Part shown: positions 32,160 to 34,559 of the stretch, in pieces
Layout: each line of letters begins with the position of its first letter
Position numbering within the stretch: position 1 is the first letter of the stretch
Origin: an uncultured Bacteroidota bacterium
Lineage (GTDB): Bacteria > Bacteroidota > Bacteroidia > Chitinophagales > Saprospiraceae
Direction: 5' to 3'
Length of the DNA: 34,559 nt
NCBI GenBank assembly: GCA_937861115.1
Contig: CALMBD010000118.1
Coordinates: 1 to 34,559 of the forward strand
Program-made: the position numbers and the translations under genes
Notes under the pieces: generated by a model
Seen by the model: only the letters and a program-made list of their open reading frames with translations
Told to the model about the DNA's origin: nothing
The model's database searches: none

Positions 32160-34559
32160 ATGCCCAATCCGGCCAAAACAGCACATCCGCTTCGCGCGCG
32201 CACTGGCTCAAGCCAGGGCAACCGGGTCATGGAGGCCTTGCAGCCGGGAGCCGCTCCCATCGACGGACGCTCCCTGGCCGATATATTATATTTCATCAGC
32301 CAATACGCCGGACAGGTCAATTTCCACGACTACAAGAAGGACGATATCGACGGCGAATACGTAGAACTTAGCGACTGGCGCTCTTTTTTCCGGAACAGCA
32401 CCCCCTTCCTGCTGGCGCGGGTAAGCAAAACCGATCTGGAACGTATCGAAACAACATTTCTTGAACTCAGTTCCGCAGTCAACGACCAGCCCATCGCAGA
32501 AAACCTCGACCTGCTGCTGTCATTTGTATACCGTGAGTTAATAGAATCCGTCTCTGAACTCTACAGGACAGTTGATGAGGCAGGCATCAGTTTTGACACA
32601 GATCTGTCGCTCATCATCAAGTCTTCGCTGCAGGAACCTTTGATGCAGTACATCGCCCTGTTCAATGCCTCGGCCCGGCACCTCTGCACCCGAAAGCAAA
32701 GTTTCAGTGCTTATACGGCCTACCCCTGGCAGCTGTCCGTGCAGGACACCTTCGGCATAAACGCATGTATCAAGAAGCAAAATACAAGCAAGCAGGGCGC
32801 GATAGCGGAAGTCAACAGGTTGCTCAAACCTGTATTCTACCAGATGTTCAGCGGCCTGAAGCAAATTGCTGCCGCAGCACCCGGCTATATACAGGAAAGT
32901 CTGCTCCCGCAGGAAACGGCTTTGCAGAAACTCCACCAGCCACACCTGGGGCTGCTGTTCGCTTTCCTGGAATTATTCAGGCATTTTCAGGGCGACCTGA
33001 ACCAGTTGGGGCAAAAACACCTGGACTTCTTCTTTAGCAAAGTATTGAATATCAAGGCTAAAGAGGCCATTCCGGACAAAGCGCACATCGTCTTCGAGCT
33101 GGCCAATCACCTCGAACAGTATGCCCTGAACGGAGGCATACAACTGAAAGACGGCAAGGATGCCAACAACCAGGACATCCTTTTTGCCCTCGATGACGAG
33201 ATCGTACTCGACAAGGCCGCTGTAGCCGATGTTCGCACCTTGTACCTGAATTCGGAAAAAATCACCGTAGATGCGGTGGAACAGTCGTTCGTCGAAGGTC
33301 TGTACATCGCTCCGGTTGCCAATTCAGCCGACGGCAAAGGCAAGGCTTTCAAGGAAAAAGATTCCAAAAACTGGCCTACGCTGGGGGGCAAATACAGCAA
33401 ATGCATACTCCCCGGACAGGACGACCCGGAAGAGCACCCCAAAGCGCGCATCGGATTTGTCATGGCCTCGCCGGCCTTGTTACTGCAGGAAGGCACGCGG
33501 GAGGTTATTTTTACGATCGAGTGCAATCCGCCGATTGATAAAGCCGGGGTGGATTGCCTGAAAAAGCTCGCCGACCCGCTTTCCTCCGGGTTTATGTGGG
33601 GAAAATATTACTGGCTGACGGAGAACGTGGTAGAGGCGCTTCAGCGGAACGAAAAGGTATCCCAGCAAACGGTCGATGCCCTGAACCAACTGCTGGCCCG
33701 ACAAAACCCTTATCCGGTCGGGTTTCAGCAGTCTCAGTTATACGAACTGCTGTATGATGAAGACTGTAATAGTGATAAAAAGCAACAGGCTATCGAGATA
33801 GATGCGATGGATCCGCTGCTGGAAGCATTTTCAGAAACGATCCATAAATGCTTCCTGCAAAAAAAAGATCTCGATAATGCACTACTCAGCAATGATGTGA
33901 CATCGGATATCTATCCGGTGCTTCAAAAGTTGGGTCATGTGTTCGACGATGACGATGTGGTCGTGGGTACACTGGATGGCAAAAATCCGATCCGGTATGT
34001 AAATTTTAATGCCTTACAGGTTTCACCGGATTTTGAGGATGACGTAAATGCCCTTTTAAAGGGTGGTTCAATATTCCGGGTTGCATTTAGCGGAGCGGAG
34101 AAATGGATAGAGCCGGAATGCGTCATGACTACACTGCTTTGCAACGATGATGGCCAACTGATCGGATTTAAAATATTTGTCGGCCTTCCCCCGGAATTAC
34201 CGGCCGTGACTTTCTATGATAAGGATGCCTTAAAAGAAGATCTTCACCTTGACCACCGGTTTCCGGCTGTTAAAATCGAATTGCGTGACGATATCAACAT
34301 CCAGATGGATATTGACAAAAACTCCAAACCCAATGATCAGGCCGACCCGTGTACCCTGTATCTGAATGTTATTGATTCTACCTGTTGCCTTGTACAAAAT
34401 GAAGCAAGGGAGAAAATATCCGTCTCGCTTTATGATATACTCCGGGAAATAAAAGTTGCCTCAGCCAAGATTGATGTGCGTGTTTGCGGCGTGCGCAACC
34501 TAGTGGTACAGAACGACGAGAATTTACAGGATGTCAATAGTCCTATTTTACCTTTTGGG
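32160..34559 (+). CDS. Baseplate protein, Pvc11/gp6 (J)-like, 3' truncated by window
   Basis: Open from ATG at 32160 to the window end, exactly 800 codons, with no internal stop or frameshift in the stretches I translated. The N-terminal 150 residues are helical and acidic (LADILYFISQYAGQVNFHDY), then baseplate J features (FFRNSTPFLLARVSKTDLER, PDKAHIVFELANHLEQYALN), and the visible end reads NSPILPFG, a motif seen in Pvc11-like proteins before the second half. It forms wedge units of the baseplate. Upstream in-frame codons continue to a TAA at 32103 without another ATG; an ATT at 32106 could begin an 18-residue longer form. The 96-base gap to gp25 is the largest in the operon. Confidence 0.85.
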   Translation, partial: MPNPAKTAHPLRARTGSSQGNRVMEALQPGAAPIDGRSLADILYFISQYAGQVNFHDYKKDDIDGEYVELSDWRSFFRNSTPFLLARVSKTDLERIETTFLELSSAVNDQPIAENLDLLLSFVYRELIESVSELYRTVDEAGISFDTDLSLIIKSSLQEPLMQYIALFNASARHLCTRKQSFSAYTAYPWQLSVQDTFGINACIKKQNTSKQGAIAEVNRLLKPVFYQMFSGLKQIAAAAPGYIQESLLPQETALQKLHQPHLGLLFAFLELFRHFQGDLNQLGQKHLDFFFSKVLNIKAKEAIPDKAHIVFELANHLEQYALNGGIQLKDGKDANNQDILFALDDEIVLDKAAVADVRTLYLNSEKITVDAVEQSFVEGLYIAPVANSADGKGKAFKEKDSKNWPTLGGKYSKCILPGQDDPEEHPKARIGFVMASPALLLQEGTREVIFTIECNPPIDKAGVDCLKKLADPLSSGFMWGKYYWLTENVVEALQRNEKVSQQTVDALNQLLARQNPYPVGFQQSQLYELLYDEDCNSDKKQQAIEIDAMDPLLEAFSETIHKCFLQKKDLDNALLSNDVTSDIYPVLQKLGHVFDDDDVVVGTLDGKNPIRYVNFNALQVSPDFEDDVNALLKGGSIFRVAFSGAEKWIEPECVMTTLLCNDDGQLIGFKIFVGLPPELPAVTFYDKDALKEDLHLDHRFPAVKIELRDDINIQMDIDKNSKPNDQADPCTLYLNVIDSTCCLVQNEAREKISVSLYDILREIKVASAKIDVRVCGVRNLVVQNDENLQDVNSPILPFG

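Overview
The window looks like a chromosomal segment of a Bacteroidota member, possibly from the Saprospiria/Chitinophagia side; the exact clade is inference. The evidence is a secreted M36 protease with a type IX secretion (T9SS) C-terminal sorting domain, several -7 boxes of the Bacteroidota type (TAnnTTTG), a large SprA-like outer-membrane protein, a SpoIIM/DUF4129 pair, and mid-range GC without strong Shine-Dalgarno sites.

Left part (1-22370) is housekeeping and envelope genes. On the minus strand are a very short MscL channel with its own terminator, and then a compact five-gene run read from 8457 down to 638: small lipoprotein, 1199-residue outer-membrane protein, SpoIIM-type membrane protein with an extra C-terminal membrane half, DUF4129 protein, and the heme chaperone HemW. 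A 583-base divergent spacer holds a perfect 31-bp palindrome and a possible small RNA. After it come hemB (+), a GHL10/DUF187 glycosidase-like secreted protein (-), an LpxD-like acyltransferase with queG (+), a repeat-rich convergent spacer, the T9SS-exported M36 metallopeptidase (-), prs (+), a periplasmic rhodanese (+) with a strong hairpin upstream, and two sugar-nucleotide genes (-): dTDP-glucose 4,6-dehydratase and UDP-glucuronate decarboxylase. The dehydratase gene is bracketed by inverted arrays of a TAAGTGN-like heptamer.

Right part (22371 to the end) is the most interesting: a one-directional, tightly spaced operon for a contractile injection system (CIS) of the extracellular/PVC-Afp type. 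In order it encodes a DUF4255 (Pvc16-like) cap protein, an unrecognised 444-residue protein, one sheath, two unrecognised Cys-rich helical proteins of about 300 residues, two gp19-like tube proteins, a 56-residue DUF5908 protein, a Pvc7-like tube-spike adaptor with a LysM-like tail, a VgrG/Pvc8-like spike, a PAAR tip, a gp25 baseplate protein, and the first 800 codons of a Pvc11/gp6-like baseplate protein that runs off the window. The tape measure, tail fibre, AAA+ ATPase and toxins are not in view and would be expected downstream.

Together the CIS genes build cap, sheath, tube, spike and baseplate of a syringe-like particle. The three unassigned proteins embedded between core parts are the best candidates for lineage-specific components. 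No tRNA, rRNA, CRISPR array, insertion sequence or transposase was recognised.
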